Under the pieces are notes generated by a model. That model had not been told where the DNA came from and did no database searches. It worked only from the letters and a program-made list of their open reading frames with translations. A program made the position numbers and the translations under genes. From Meconema thalassinum (taxonomy: Eukaryota > Arthropoda > Insecta > Orthoptera > Tettigoniidae), in NCBI GenBank assembly GCA_946902985.2, contig OX336390.1, positions 528,196,861 through 528,260,860 of the forward strand: a stretch of 64,000 nt of DNA, in the 5' to 3' direction. Shown piece after piece: positions 11,001-21,689 of this stretch (position 1 is the stretch's first letter; each line of letters starts with the position of its first letter).

Positions 11001-12379
11001 GAGATCCATATTCTAGCAGTCTGGAGATGGGTAAATCCCGGAGTAGTGACGTTTATTTTACCAACGGCGGTTGTTTCTGTGCAATTTGCGACAGGGGAAT
11101 GATTTAAGTTGCTGCAAATCGCTCTATGGTGACCTTTTCCACACTGGGAACACGAAGCTCTTCCTTTTCTGCTACAGTCCTTTGTGTGATGGCCTCGTTT
11201 AAGACAGAGGAAACAACGCGATGATTGTTTCAATTTCTGAGTTCGAGCGTCAGTCCCGGTTACCTTAGTACAATCCTGAGCCCAGTGTCCTCTTCCCTCA
11301 CAAAAGACGCAGAATGGCTGTAGTCTTTCCTTCTCTCTCTTCTTCCCTTTCTTCGCGTGAGTGTCAATCTGGAACGCCACTGTTGCTGGGACAGAAGCCG
11401 GGTGCTGATAGATAGAAGCCGGGTGCTGATAAGATTCCCCCCGAATCTTTTGACTGATGAGGGCACCTTCAACCTCTTCGTTCAAAAAACACATGAGTTT
11501 GATGATGTCACCTTCACTAACGTTGTCTCTCCGCGTGTGGATGATCCAACGCCGGCAGATATCGTCTGGGAACGCTCTTAGTATCTTGGGGGCTAGCACG
11601 CGACCGTAGTTGGAAATATTTTCTCCCAGAGCCTGCAGTGCTTGAATCCGTCGGTTGCACTCAACGTAAGTGTGATTTAGGGACTCGGGGGTGGCGGAGT
11701 GTATCGGCGGTATGTTTTCCAGATAGTCTAAGTGCGCCTGGATAATTCTATTTTCATCTCCGTACTTGGAAATGAGAATTTTCTTTGTGGCATTATAAGT
11801 GCCAGCTGTGATAGCAATACCGTCTACGAGATGCTTGGGCTCCCCTTCTAAGTAACCTCTCAGAAAGACGTGTTTATCGACCTGCGATACTGTAGGATTC
11901 TGGTCAATGGAAGTAGTGAACTGCTCCCAAAAGCGAGACCATTCTTCAATATCTCCCGTGAAGGGGCTAAGTTTTATGGTGGGCAACTTAATTGGTTGTG
12001 ACGTGGGCATGGCAGTGGGAGTGGTGGGAGCTTCGTTTATAGACAGTGTAGAGGTGACAGAGTAAAGCTTCTTGTCCGCTCCAATAGTAGCTTTCTGTAT
12101 GGCGCGCTTTGCATTGTCAATATATTCGTCACATACAGTAACGTCAGCATTGTATTCTGCGTCCGATAATAGATCATGAATACCATCGTCCAGTTGGGTT
12201 AAGCTGGTGAGTGTTTCCTGCAGTCTATCGCGGTGGAAGGTGAAGTCTTCCAATGCTGTGTTTTCTGTAAGGCTGTTAATGGCTGTAATGAAGCGTGTGG
12301 CATTTGCTCTCTCACGTGTTCTTTTCCTTTTCATATTGTGCAGGCTTACTGCAGTAGCGGTCTCTTGTTCCGTCGGCAT
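8000..12379 (-). CDS. BEL/Pao gag-pol polyprotein, integrase N-half deleted
   Basis: A single uninterrupted 1,459-codon ORF. Domains in order: DUF1759-type gag region (about residues 125-280, KLSPFTGDIEEWSRFWEQF); three CCHC-like knuckles (about 350-425, CVFCEGRGHWAQDC, CFLCLKRGHHTKDC, CSQCGKGHHRAIC); DUF1758 aspartic protease (about 470, LDGGSQSSF); reverse transcriptase (about 740-960, DISQAFLQL, FMDDII near 896); RNase H (about 1065-1200, FCDASERAYGAV, TDSRVTLGW); then an integrase remnant. Near residue 1212 (plus position about 8725-8735) the chain jumps from the SLDQ linker to SDNAQTF. The HHCC zinc domain and first catalytic Asp are therefore missing, while the second Asp and the NSRPLT region remain. 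Typical BEL polyproteins are several hundred residues longer. The last codons and stop are supplied by the 3' LTR. Confidence 0.9.
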   Translation of the reverse strand: MPTEQETATAVSLHNMKRKRTRERANATRFITAINSLTENTALEDFTFHRDRLQETLTSLTQLDDGIHDLLSDAEYNADVTVCDEYIDNAKRAIQKATIGADKKLYSVTSTLSINEAPTTPTAMPTSQPIKLPTIKLSPFTGDIEEWSRFWEQFTTSIDQNPTVSQVDKHVFLRGYLEGEPKHLVDGIAITAGTYNATKKILISKYGDENRIIQAHLDYLENIPPIHSATPESLNHTYVECNRRIQALQALGENISNYGRVLAPKILRAFPDDICRRWIIHTRRDNVSEGDIIKLMCFLNEEVEGALISQKIRGESYQHPASIYQHPASVPATVAFQIDTHAKKGKKREKERLQPFCVFCEGRGHWAQDCTKVTGTDARTQKLKQSSRCFLCLKRGHHTKDCSRKGRASCSQCGKGHHRAICSNLNHSPVANCTETTAVGKINVTTPGFTHLQTARIWISGPTGSSKLTRCVLDGGSQSSFVKSSLVDELGLEVIGDASLKVHAFETPSNTSHSRRFVRLKTRGFWDSSQVTLTAFETTHSFSHHPAVPRDITMTGQTRKLQLADPTDDSADLPIELLIGGDQYWTIVSDSAPIRLSSSVVLIPSKFGWIFTGNRSGVSATNTVVNFIDACHSMPCDDSLRRFWDLESVGIAAEQDRAMSAKDTSLLTQFHASYSIEDQRRVVRLPRKETMELANNYHVAEKRFQSLETRFRKNEALRQTYTNHMMDYIRKGHVELAPEETRTDEFYLPHHLVKKEKHGTIKWRIVFDASSHEGNARPLNETLEMGPNLLPELFAVLLRFRSFPYGVIGDISQAFLQLSLHEEDRDLTRFLWYRVVEDESCAQVASNEQAIFRFTRLPFGLTCSPFLLSATLRELATRNRSQFPSAASFIDENTFMDDIIAGARGENEAIALYYELTSLMKKISLPMSKWATSSQQLIQIWKAEGREITTETHVLGVPWNTVTDSLTIDVTEITTRLKDRPATKRHLLQATASFYDPLGLMTPVSILGKILFQDTWHRGLSWDELLPQDLASRWHSWTSSLPQLSQITVPRWAGMPERDITDVHVFCDASERAYGAVLYIRSLCNGTTSAHMLCSKSRLAPVKKVTLPRLELLAAVIGVRLLNYCAKALTFDTSRGTLWTDSRVTLGWIQNDPSRWKTFVCNRVTEIQSSTTPSQWRHCPGKDNPADHLSRGLTAEKIKTLQAWWKGPSWLSLDQCHWPHTIYSDNAQTFHAANKELSGIWASLSAAKIHRYLSEHGVTWKFIAPRAAWWGGWWERIVGSTKRCLRKLLGRSSIDEEGLQTVLVSIEAALNSRPLTRNGDTGDVLTPAHFLVGEKLTTVPSGPEPPTGVPVREFRLRQQLADDFWKRWSKEYLLLLQSFHQVQQPKKNSTLRVGDVALLQSDLQPRHLWRKVRIHELRTGRDGIVRTVILSTADGKQLARPVQLVVPLEVDQGGEDVGN
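8013..8025 (-). other. Polypurine tract of the BEL/Pao element
   Basis: The minus strand reads GGTGGGGAGGA directly against the 3' LTR start TGTTGGG, the usual plus-strand primer position. Confidence 0.65.
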
Positions 12380-13179
12380 AATGGGTGCAATAAATCTTAA
12401 GCTTGACTGACAGGCCTCCCTCCAGACGTGACGTAGTGAGCGGTGAGCTTACGGGCGGGTAGGGGTGATCCGTACCGCACCGGTACCTCTAAAGGCTAGC
12501 AGAGGGCGTGCTAGGTCCGTGGAAGATCTTAAGACCTTGCTAACAGAGTGCGCTGGAGAATGACTGGTAGGGCGCGTGAGTTAATAGATGGCGCTGTTGA
12601 ATTGATTTAGGCATGTGCGCTCAGATCGCACGGAACTGAACGGAACTACACATGCGTGACCCGTTGCAAAGTCCAGCGGAGGAAAGATATTCTACTACTT
12701 TGGAATACTGTAGATTAAAGGAACACTGGATTCCTTAATAAGTCATGCACAGTTCATGCAGGCATTTCATAATAATACAACATCCGTGCATACAGTTTCT
12801 GTTTAGCGAGGGCCAGTTATGTCTATCTCGCTAATAATAATAATAAACAAATACAGTAAACAGGATGCGTGCTTCTTGATTGACAATACGCAGTTCCTGA
12901 TCGTGTAATGGGAGTCGTATATTAGCTTCATAAATCCAAATGATAATAATGAAGAAATATCAGTTGTTTCAACATGCTATTTTCTTTCGTATTGAAGTTG
13001 ACTTATCTGAGAGTGCAGTGTAGGCTAATGGTGGCATCTCAGCGTCTGGCGTGGGGTGGTGCTGTTGAGTATCCTCTTTCCCTCGTCGTGGAGCTTCCTG
13101 TAGTGTAGAAAGTTCGTCTGTAGATACAATTCCGTTGAAGAAGTTAATCCTTAGTCTTCCCGAGTGTTTCGGCACCAAA
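12380..13179 (-). other. BEL/Pao 5' leader
   Basis: An 800-bp untranslated leader between the 5' LTR and the gag-pol ATG at 12379. Nothing coding is seen. It probably contains the packaging signal, but I cannot locate it. Confidence 0.5.
13160..13177 (-). other. Primer-binding site of the BEL/Pao element
   Basis: On the minus strand, two bases inside the 5' LTR, the sequence begins TGGTGCCGAAACAC. It starts with TGG, as expected for pairing with a tRNA 3' CCA end. The tRNA species was not assigned. Confidence 0.6.
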
Positions 13180-13398
13180 TGTGGAGGGATAGAGGGGGTG
13201 TAAACAGACAACACACACTGGTCACTATTCTAAACTCGCCATCTTGTATTGCACACCACAGAATACAGAGTAACAAAATACAAAGCACAGAGAGGGATAG
13301 ATATAACACACACACACTGAAGTCCAACATAATGTCAATGGCTATGGAGCTTGGGAGGTGGCACCATCTGTGGCCAGGTTGGAAGTCAATTCCCAACA
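13180..13398 (-). repeat. BEL/Pao 5' LTR
   Basis: The 219-bp copy is near-identical to 7794-8012. It should carry the promoter for the minus-strand transcript. The flanking CATGC is the target duplication. Confidence 0.9.
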
Positions 13399-13403
13399 CA
13401 TGC

Positions 13404-13548
13404 TACAGACGTTGACCCCAGTGGAAACTCATCAAGCGCTAGTGTTGCAGGACAGACTGACCCACAACGTGATCTATTAGAGTGTATGACAACTACCCCG
13501 AGCACTCAACTAGGTGCATATGCACAGATTACCTACTACTACAGATAG
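13404..13548 (+). pseudogene. 3' part of the small ORF interrupted by BEL/Pao
   Basis: This continues the 7531-7793 frame immediately after the right-hand CATGC duplication (13399-13403) and ends at TAG 13546-13548. Composition is Ser/Thr/Gln-rich like the first half. No recognisable domain. Confidence 0.4.
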
Positions 13549-15285
13549 CCGACAGCCATGCTAATTCTTGGCACCTAAGACTTCAGCGCTGTCTGGTGTT
13601 TGGCCGTGGTACTAGTTGACGTGTAGCACGGCCGTGCGGGTAGCCTACCCCACCCCTTCCCCTCGTTCCACTAAATATTCTCGTCCTAAATACTCTATCC
13701 ACTTCAATGTTCCGAAAATCACAATCTTCCCAATACTTATAGCACGTTTTTAAGTGAGGAGATAATCATATGATCAACAAGAAATAAATCACAATCAAAA
13801 TACCAATAACATTTTTTTAAATAATACCTAAGTGGGAAATTGTGAATTCCAGAACTCTGAAATGAACAATCACAGCATTTAGGACATGTTAGTTAGTTAT
13901 TGTTGTTTAAGGGGCGGAACTACGACGTCATCTGCCCCTATTTTAGGACATGACCTCATCAATAATTTACATGTTTACATTTCTTTCAGTTGCAATTGGA
14001 GCATATTGCATTGGTGACAAGAATTAGGCTACTAAAAGGCCTGCAGCATATTACTACTCACCTTAAAAATAGGGTCCCTTCCAATTAACCACATTAGGCC
14101 TATAGGCCTATAACCAATCAGTTATTAAAATAAACTGCAAAGGAAAAGTACTGGGAAGGGAGAATATTCATATCTTAAAATGCTTGATGCTGTTAACAAT
14201 AACAGTAAAATGTTAAGAGAGAATGCTAAGTAAACAGGTGGTGTAACCAGATCACACTAAAATTGTTAGTGCACTTAGTGCCAAATTCATTGGGAGACTG
14301 AAATTTCAGAAAAATAATTGGATATTACAAAATGTCTATACAGTAGTTCATTTCATATTCCCTTTTAAAATATATCCAGTTCACCAACTTTTAAAGGGTG
14401 AAATACAGTAAGTACATCAAAAAAAATCATCGCACTCTAATACAGTAAATTCCATGACATCCTGTGAAGGGGAAAGGAGAAATAGGACTTTCAATGAAAA
14501 ACAAGAAAAACCTCAATACTGCTAGAAATCATCGTTTTATTTAAAAAGTTGTCAACGAAGAAAAATAACAGCGAGAGCCAAGATCACACTTAGCAAAAAT
14601 ACAGAAATCAAATCTGGTCCTCCTAAAAGTACGTGTTGAGGCATGTTCCTTTCTTCTTTCTTGCCAAGGCATAACAGTAGGCTATAGCACAGGATAATGA
14701 ACCTCTTCCCTCCTTTATGCCATGGCTAACACTGATGAACAGCAAATTCCTACAACACATGCAAGTTTGTATGTTGAAGCAGTAAACTTAATAAAATATG
14801 TAATGCTTCAAATGGAGAACTTGAATTTGCTGATATGTGTATAGTTGCACCTACTATAACTACATTTTAAAAGAATCACTTATTGTAGAATCATTGTGTT
14901 GTTGATATTAATTCATTTAGCCCCATGTATTTGGAAGTATGTAGGATTTGTATGATAATCTGTGTTATTGTAGTACCTGTAGTAGTGTGTACTGCTCGGG
15001 TCTAAGCTGCGTGAACCTAAGAGAAATGTGCATCGCAGTGGTGTTGACGAGTGATGAGGTTCCTTGGTCCGTGCATAGTACAGAACCAAATACATTGGTC
15101 GGTGGCTCACTCACTCATTCGTAACACCACAGTGTTTTGAGCAACAGCCCTAAGTTAGCATTATTGGAATAGAAAGGAATACCAGATATCACGGCGGGCA
15201 GTTGACAGGCCCTTCTCTTCTCGCCTGACCCTCCCCTGTTCTTTCTCCTCACCCCGCAAGTTCACAGAACATGGAAAATGAACCC
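13549..15285. other. Gene-free stretch
   Basis: AT-rich, without recognisable genes. A degenerate GGGGCGGAACTACG...CATCTGCCCCTA block at 13,910-13,945 resembles one at 20,595-20,632 (GGGGCCTAACATC...ATCGGCCCCTA), a short imperfect hairpin repeat. Several TAGGCCTA motifs occur near 14,095-14,110. Confidence 0.45.
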
Positions 15286-15289
15286 GAGC

Positions 15290-15510
15290 AGTATAGCCTA
15301 CTTTTTGTAATTCAGGTGACGAGTGGAAAGGAGGCAGCCATTGCCTTAAGTTAGGATCAATCCCAGCGTTAGCCTGGAGTGGAAGTGGGGAAACCACGGA
15401 AAACCACTTCTTGGATGGCCGAGGTGAGAATCGAACCTACCTCTTCTCAGTTCTGGCTCACGAAGCTGATTGTGAGTCGTTCCAACCCTCAGACCAGAAT
15501 TAAATTACTT
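15290..15510 (-). repeat. tRNA-derived SINE copy
   Basis: The minus strand contains GGTTCGATTCTCACCTCGG (box B type), followed by GGTTTTCCGTGGTTTCCCC and CCAGGCTAACGCTGGGA blocks. These are the same body type as the SINE at 827-1152. Truncated edges; target duplication not identified. Confidence 0.6.
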
Positions 15511-16560
15511 GGAAACTAGCCCAGGACCTTAGGAGTGGCAGCTACCACACCACAAGGTGGTATTATGGTAGCACTGAATGAAAGTAGCACGCGTGATAAC
15601 ATTCTCCATAAGGGGCAGATGACCTCGTAGTTCCTCCCCTTGAAAGAACAATAACTCACTACCTATAGGTGTATTTTCCAGAGTTGGAATCTGACAATTC
15701 AGCACCACTGGGCAAAAACAGCTGACGACTAGATCGCCCGCATGGCTTGTTGCCATGGAAACTATACAGCGCTGCCAATTTGAATGATGCTATTTCACCA
15801 CTTGCTTGTCGCCGATCAGTCGCTTGTTTGGTTGCCTCCAGTGCACACTCACCTTGCTGCGTTTCATAATCTGTTGTTTTAATGAGTTATAATTGTTTGA
15901 GTTATACTTATTTATACTTTATACTTATATTTATACTTATGATTCATTAGAGACCATTATTTATGTATGTAGCAGTGTTAGTGTCAGTTCTGAGCATCAG
16001 GCGAACCATTAATTCCATTCAGTCGCGCGCAGGAACGTAGGCTACCGCCTCTGCTCTTGTAATTAGTAAGACTACTGTGATTAGCTTCTGTCTTCTAAAG
16101 GGTGACTTAATAGTCTACACAATGAGCCTATATTTTGTAATACAATTGTGTGTTACTTGTGACTTGAAACTTATTCTACAGGAAATATAAATAACTAAAA
16201 ATCACGGAAACAATCACGTGTTGTCGTTTCGCTTTGATCATTTTTGCTTTATGATAGTATTCGTAATATTGTTATTGCTATTCATTACAATAATTTAGGT
16301 CTCTCCTCAATTTGACGGGCTAATATTTTGTTTTACAGTTTGCACCGAACAGATTTAAGCATTGGTTTGTTTAAGATTTTGAAAACCATCTGAATAAAAA
16401 AGTAATAAATGTAATAACGGTGCTAATGATATTATGAGCATGAGGAAAAGAGCGGGAGGATGGAAGTATGCGCGTGGTGGACAGCAGCATTCGTGGCACC
16501 GCTGCCTTTAGTTCAACAGTTCTCCGCCGAACTGTCAGATCCCAACTCTGGATAATACAC
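15511..16560. other. Gene-free stretch
   Basis: No recognisable gene or mobile element termini. AT-rich with short direct repeats of TTTATACTT near 15,905-15,940. Confidence 0.4.
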
Positions 16561-16561
16561 C

Positions 16562-18539
16562 TATAACATTCTCTATAGTACATAAATTAGCCAAAATACC
16601 TTATGAAACGACGAGAAATAAATCAGGGAATGAAGTTTAAATAGATGTTTCCTCCTCCGCTCTCTGTGACCCACCCAACCATCCCAAAAAGAATCACGAC
16701 TTATATAGGCAAAATTACAGCTGTGGCTGCCATTGTTCACATCAACTATCATCAAAACAGTACTACCAACCTCGCCAACACCTGACCATTCTAACCTTCG
16801 TTTCGTCCATTCCAATGGTTTTTGAGAATGGTTACAGCCTAACGCGTCCAGATCAATGATTATTTTATCAACAGTGATTTTGTATGCCACTTTTTATTAT
16901 CAACAGTGATTTTGTATCCCACATGTTGGCAACAATTTGTGCGCCTCAGTGTGTGCCGCTAGAGTGGACTTTGTTGACAGTTGAATGAGATGCAAGTGCT
17001 GTCGGAACATGGCAGCCGTTTTTAAAAGAGCAAAATATAGAAACACATATTTACATACTGGGCGCCAGGGAATGTTGTCCGCAGTGCCTACAAGCTGCTG
17101 CGAGAGATTAAGTCACCAGTTACGTTGGTAGCACGGCTGTCGCTTGTATCATAACAAACAGTAAACTTTATACTCACCCAGCCATTCATAACATACTGTT
17201 GCACTCTTCCAATAATCTAACTATACGCACTGACGATTTCGACAGCTCACAGCCCACACACGTGGCCTTCGCCCTATCAGGGACACCGTGCTGCGAACTA
17301 AACTGATGACGCAACCTCTCGCATCTGCAGAGAACATTTCCTGGCGCCCCGTACTTTAGCACATATATGATGTGCAGTAGTGACCAGGGTTCCTAATTTC
17401 AATAGGCCTACGTAATATCGCCCAGAAGATGAAACAAGGAGACAAGGTATGTAAAAGTCACATTCATGTCTGATGCAAGTGTATAAGCTGCGTTCTACTT
17501 TCATTCAGAATTAATACCTAGGTAAAGTAACATGTGGGAATAAATATACTAGCTAGCCTATATCAACCATTACTTTGGCATACAATAAACCAATTATATT
17601 TGTCTTGTATCCATCTCGCTGTTACAGAAAATCATCGACACTAATTACCAAGAATATAATCGGCCCCTTATAGAGAATGTTATCGCTCGTTCTACTTTCA
17701 TTCAGTGCTACCTTAATTCTGAATGTAAGTGGAATGCGGATTATACTTGCAGCAGCCATGAATGTAACTTTTACATACCTTGTGTCCTTGTTTTATCTTC
17801 TGGGCGATATTACATATTAAAATTAGGAACCCTGATCACTACCAAACCTCATGATGTGCTAAAGTACGTAAATATGTTTTTCTATTTATTGATATTTTAA
17901 AAACGGCTGCCATGTTTCGACAGCGCTTGCATCTCGTTCAACTGTCATCATCGCTCACTCTAGCAGCACGCACCAAGGCGAACACATTGCTGCCAACATG
18001 CGAGATACCAAATCACTGTTGATAAAAAGAACTGGGATACAAAATCACTGTTGATCGAAAAAAGAAGTTCATCGGGATGCGTTAGGCTGTAACCATTATC
18101 AAAACCAATGTTGTACGAAAAAATTAATACATATTTATTACAGCGGAGCGATATACTGCATAATAATTACAGAGCATATAACAAAAATAACTCATTTCAG
18201 CCATGGGGGAAAAAATCATTACAGAGAAGTGAAAATATTGCACACACTAGCCTAATTAAGAGCAGTGAACCGAGTGCTGCGCACTAGAGACTAAACTGGG
18301 CACTTCTTTGTTTGGCAGTACTGTTATGGTACTGTTTTGAAGATGATTGATTTGAACAATGGCACCCACAGCTGTAATTTTCGCTAGCCTATAGCCTATA
18401 TGCTGTGATCCTATTTGGGATGGCTGGGTGGGTCACTGACGGCAGAGGAGGAAACATCTATTAAAACATCGCTCCTTGATTTATTTCTCATCGTTTCATA
18501 AGGTATTTTGGCTAATTCATCTATTATAGAGAATGTTAT
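16562..18539. mobile_element. Foldback element, long imperfect inverted repeats
   Basis: The two halves are imperfect reverse complements around about 17,557. The outer arm 16,562-16,780 (ATAACATTCTCTATAG, AGCCAAAATACCTTATGAAACG) matches 18,330-18,539. Inner blocks 16,885-17,060 match 17,860-18,060 (TATCAACAGTGATTTTGTAT, GGCAGCCGTTTTTAAAA), and 17,385-17,500 match 17,690-17,840 (GGGTTCCTAATTT, GATATTACATA). Many substitutions and indels make it far older than the perfect palindrome at 21.6 kb. No coding capacity. A MITE or foldback-type DNA element fits best. Target duplication is unclear. Confidence 0.7.
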
Positions 18540-18799
18540 CGCTCGTTCTATGTTCATTTAGCGCTACCTTTATTTTAGTAAACCACAGAAGCTATTTATT
18601 AATGTAATGGACATCTATGATTGATCCAACCCATAGGACTGCCACCCTCACCTTTCAATAAATAACTAAAATTTTAAGCCTATGATTAATGTAACTAATC
18701 CACATGTGAGTCCACATGGGTCACTAATACCTAAAATTCCTCCAGCTTGATATTTGGGGAGTGGGTGTAGGTGGGAGGTATACCTCACCCCACACAAAA

Positions 18800-19275
18800 A
18801 ACAAAATTGAACCACATGTCTTATGCCTCTTCCGATTTACTCTTTCTCGTTTGGTTTATGAACTCTCAAGTGAGCTTCCCTTTGTTGAAGAACTGAGACT
18901 GCAGATGCTTTTGCCAACAACACATGGTTTTGAGACACTAGTTTAGGAAATGAAGTCTAAGAAAGATAGCATCTGGCAAGAATTTTACGCGACTGATGCG
19001 ATGACATCACGGGACTGGACAGAGAGCTCCTACGAGCTGAGGCACCTGGTAACGAGATTCTCGGTACATGGTTTCCACTTCAAAGTGTGTAATACCGTAA
19101 CAGAAGATTTCATCAGCCAGACTTAAATTGTGTATGTGCCCTATGTGGTAGAAGATGTGATCGATACCACGTGATGTGGTGTGGGCAGAGGAGGTTATCT
19201 CTGTCTCAGTTCTGTTCAAACTAGTTGTAATTTCATACTGCATATTTTGTGCTTTAATAAATTTATTATTATAAA
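18800..19275 (+). pseudogene. LINE ORF2 3' fragment (same clade as 54.5-60.9 kb)
   Basis: Translated pieces match the C-terminal part of the LINEs at 54465-56357 and 56440-60933. They include SRLVYELSSELPFVEELRLQ (18,843-18,903), a DSIWQEFYATDAMTSRDW stretch (about 18,968-19,021), SYELRHLVTRFSVHGFHF and a CVC..C...CDRYHV zinc-like end (about 19,130-19,175). The 3' end is TTTGTGCTTTAATAAATTTA followed by TTATTATTA-like repeats, as in the two other copies. Frameshifts near 18,945 and later show decay, and it is strongly 5'-truncated. Confidence 0.7.
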
Positions 19276-20900
19276 AATAACTAGCTTCATTAAGTCAGGT
19301 TTTGGATCAAGAGATCTTACTAAAAAAAAAATACTTAAAACATGGCAGTTTTCAGATTGGCCGAGTGAGTAGACCTAATTAGACAGTAATTACAAGTTTC
19401 GAACACTTCAAGTCGCTTACAAATTGATTAGGTTATGTTAGTCGCTTCGTAGTCATTGTAGGCCTACATGTTACAGCCCACATGCTGTACGATTAATTCA
19501 AGTGTACAAAATTAATGAATGAATTAATAAAACAGTGCATTCTACTCCGGGTGGTGAAGGTCACACTTCACCCATCTAGGGCTGAGATGTAGAACTACAG
19601 TAGTTACAAGTACTGCCAGTGACAGCGAGACAGAGGTTATCGAGAGGGCGGGCAAGGTAGTCCCAAAGACTATTTTACAAAACAATTAATTTTCTTTTAA
19701 AACAGTTACAGCTGAGAGCTGACTGTAGGATGATCACAGCATTGCTGACTGTTTCTGAACACACAACAGCGGTACAGTGCTCAGAGCGAGGGGCAGAACA
19801 AGATGCGTCACATTTTCAAGCTTTAGCACGCTTCCTTTTCAAGATCGTATTGTTTGTGGAGTTTTCATGGGGACACTGCCGTGAGTATAGAAATGTGGGA
19901 ACTCTAAACCAAGATATAAACTGGGAGCATAGCGCCCCCAATGGGGGGCTGCAGCAACTCTGGAGGTTGGAGATTTGATTCCCCGCACTGACAGAAGCTA
20001 TCCTGAGCGTTGTTGTTCCATACTCCCTCCCAGTGGCGATTACTCCATGTAGGACGTGAGGATCATCACTTTAAATTTAATTTAAAAAGTGCCATCAAAG
20101 GAATCTGACTAAATAATTACAGAATAGCCTAATTATTGATACATACCTTGAGTCATCGACTGAGAAGCGATGAAAGGAGCGTATCTCCAACCTCTACTTT
20201 TGCAGCCAAGAACACAAGATTCTGAGTGATGTTTTCCCATAACCTACATACAAAATATACAGAATGAGGTACAGAAAACATGAAATACAAAATCTAACAA
20301 AAAAATAATTAAATTAGGCTAAAGTCATTAAATCTAGCTTTCTACGACTACGGAAGTCCACAAATAATAATGCATGGCTCTCATAAGAATCCTATCGATA
20401 ATATCAGCACTCTCTTAAGAAATCAATTTAAAAATACATAATGCATTATCGGTACTTACAACAGAAATGGAAATACCGGTACTGGTTTACAGGTTACATC
20501 CAATTGAAAACGCCAAGATTACGGCACTTCTTTTTCACAGAACATCAAGAAACACATGTATTTAAGGTGATTGATATTGATAATTGTTGCTGTAAGGGGC
20601 CTAACATCTACGTTATCGGCCCCTATTTAAGGCGAAATCAATCGAAAACTCTGGGGAAGAAATATTGCTGTAATGTACAGGAAATGTAAATACACCGCCA
20701 TGTTTGAACAGAACAGAAGTAGTGTGCGGGAAGGCAATGCCGCCAACCGACAAAAATAATGTTTATTTAATGATAAGTGCCGTAATTATCGTCTGTGAGC
20801 AAGATAATTGCAAGGAAATGTCAATTAGGAATTATGTGTATATTTATTGACTAAATATAGTGATATGTTTGCAATTTAATTACAACGTTGTATCATGCAT
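19276..20900. other. Gene-free stretch with SINE-like remnants
   Basis: Probable repeat remnants lie at 19,550-19,650 (a CTTCACCCATCTAGGG block related to 46,910) and at 19,925-20,065 (GGAGGTTGGAGATTTGATTCC, box B-like). A degenerate GGGGCC...GGCCCC hairpin repeat lies at 20,595-20,632. No genes. Confidence 0.4.
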
Positions 20901-21067
20901 ATGTTGGCAACACGATATACACGATATACAGCGCTCCATACGACTGGCACGTGCTACTACACCGATGGTGCCAAATGATCCCTATCTGGTTGACACCCCC
21001 TGTGCATATGTAGGTAATCTGTGGTGCATATAATCTGGACTCCACAGTGTCGCCATCACTAGTCAAT

Positions 21068-21618
21068 ATGTTAAGTAACAACGATCTCCTAAACGACCTT
21101 GTAGAACGTGTAGCAACCAAGGTCATTGAAAAACTGAAGGAGAGCATTGACTTTAATACGGACATCATACGGGAGCTAAAAACTGAACTCGCACAACGGG
21201 ATGAGGCAATTGCTGACCTCGAGCAGCAATTACACGAAAAAACGGATAGTATTGAAATGTACCAGAGGCGGAACAGCTTGAGGATTTTCGGGGTACCAGA
21301 AATTCCCGGCGAGGATACAGATCAATGTGTTCTAGATGTCGCCAGGAAAATTAACGTCCCACTCGAGCTATCCAAGATTGATAGGTCCCATCGTGTAGGC
21401 TTCCGAGGAAGTAATAAAAGGAGACCTATTATTGTAAAATTTGTGTCCTATGCTGATCGTAATGCTTTCTTCAAATCGAAGAAATTTCTGAAGAACACCG
21501 GCATAACGGTGCGGGAAGATTTAACGAAGACCCGCACTGACCTACTAAAACAGACTGTCGGCCATTTTGGCCTAAATTACACGTGGAGCATTGACGGTGT
21601 TATCATGGTACGTGTGGG
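21068..21618 (+). pseudogene. LINE ORF1, 5' part, interrupted by palindromic element
   Basis: The first ATG of the open frame is at 21068 (MLSNNDLLNDLVERV); the frame is open from 21047 but without an ATG there. Residues about 10-65 are heptad-rich, a coiled coil for trimerisation. Then an RRM-like domain starts at RRNSLRIFGVPE and continues through IDRSHRVG and FLKNTGITVREDLT. The frame is cut at 21618, inside the C-terminal VRVG block, by the palindromic element. It resumes at 35998. This ORF1 type packages LINE RNA into a ribonucleoprotein. Confidence 0.8.
21613..21618. repeat. 6-bp target duplication of palindromic element, left
   Basis: TGTGGG directly before the AG terminus. Identical to 35992-35997. 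Confidence 0.88.
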
Positions 21619-21689
21619 AGTAGTGGAGTAGTGGCGCTTCTGCCCCACTTCAAAACCCTCCTTGCCCCACTACTAAGCCTTAGTCATGT

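Larger units (their letters stand above)
7794..13398 (-). mobile_element. BEL/Pao LTR retrotransposon
   Basis: The 5,605-bp minus-strand element is bounded by two 219-bp LTRs and by a 5-bp target duplication CATGC (7789-7793, 13399-13403). The order on the minus strand is LTR, primer-binding site, an 800-bp leader, one gag-pol ORF, purine tract, LTR. By eye the LTRs differ at a single base (CTGCAGTCC against CTGAAGTCC, near 7932/13319), so the insertion is recent. The integrase is internally deleted, so this copy should depend on another for integration. Confidence 0.92.
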
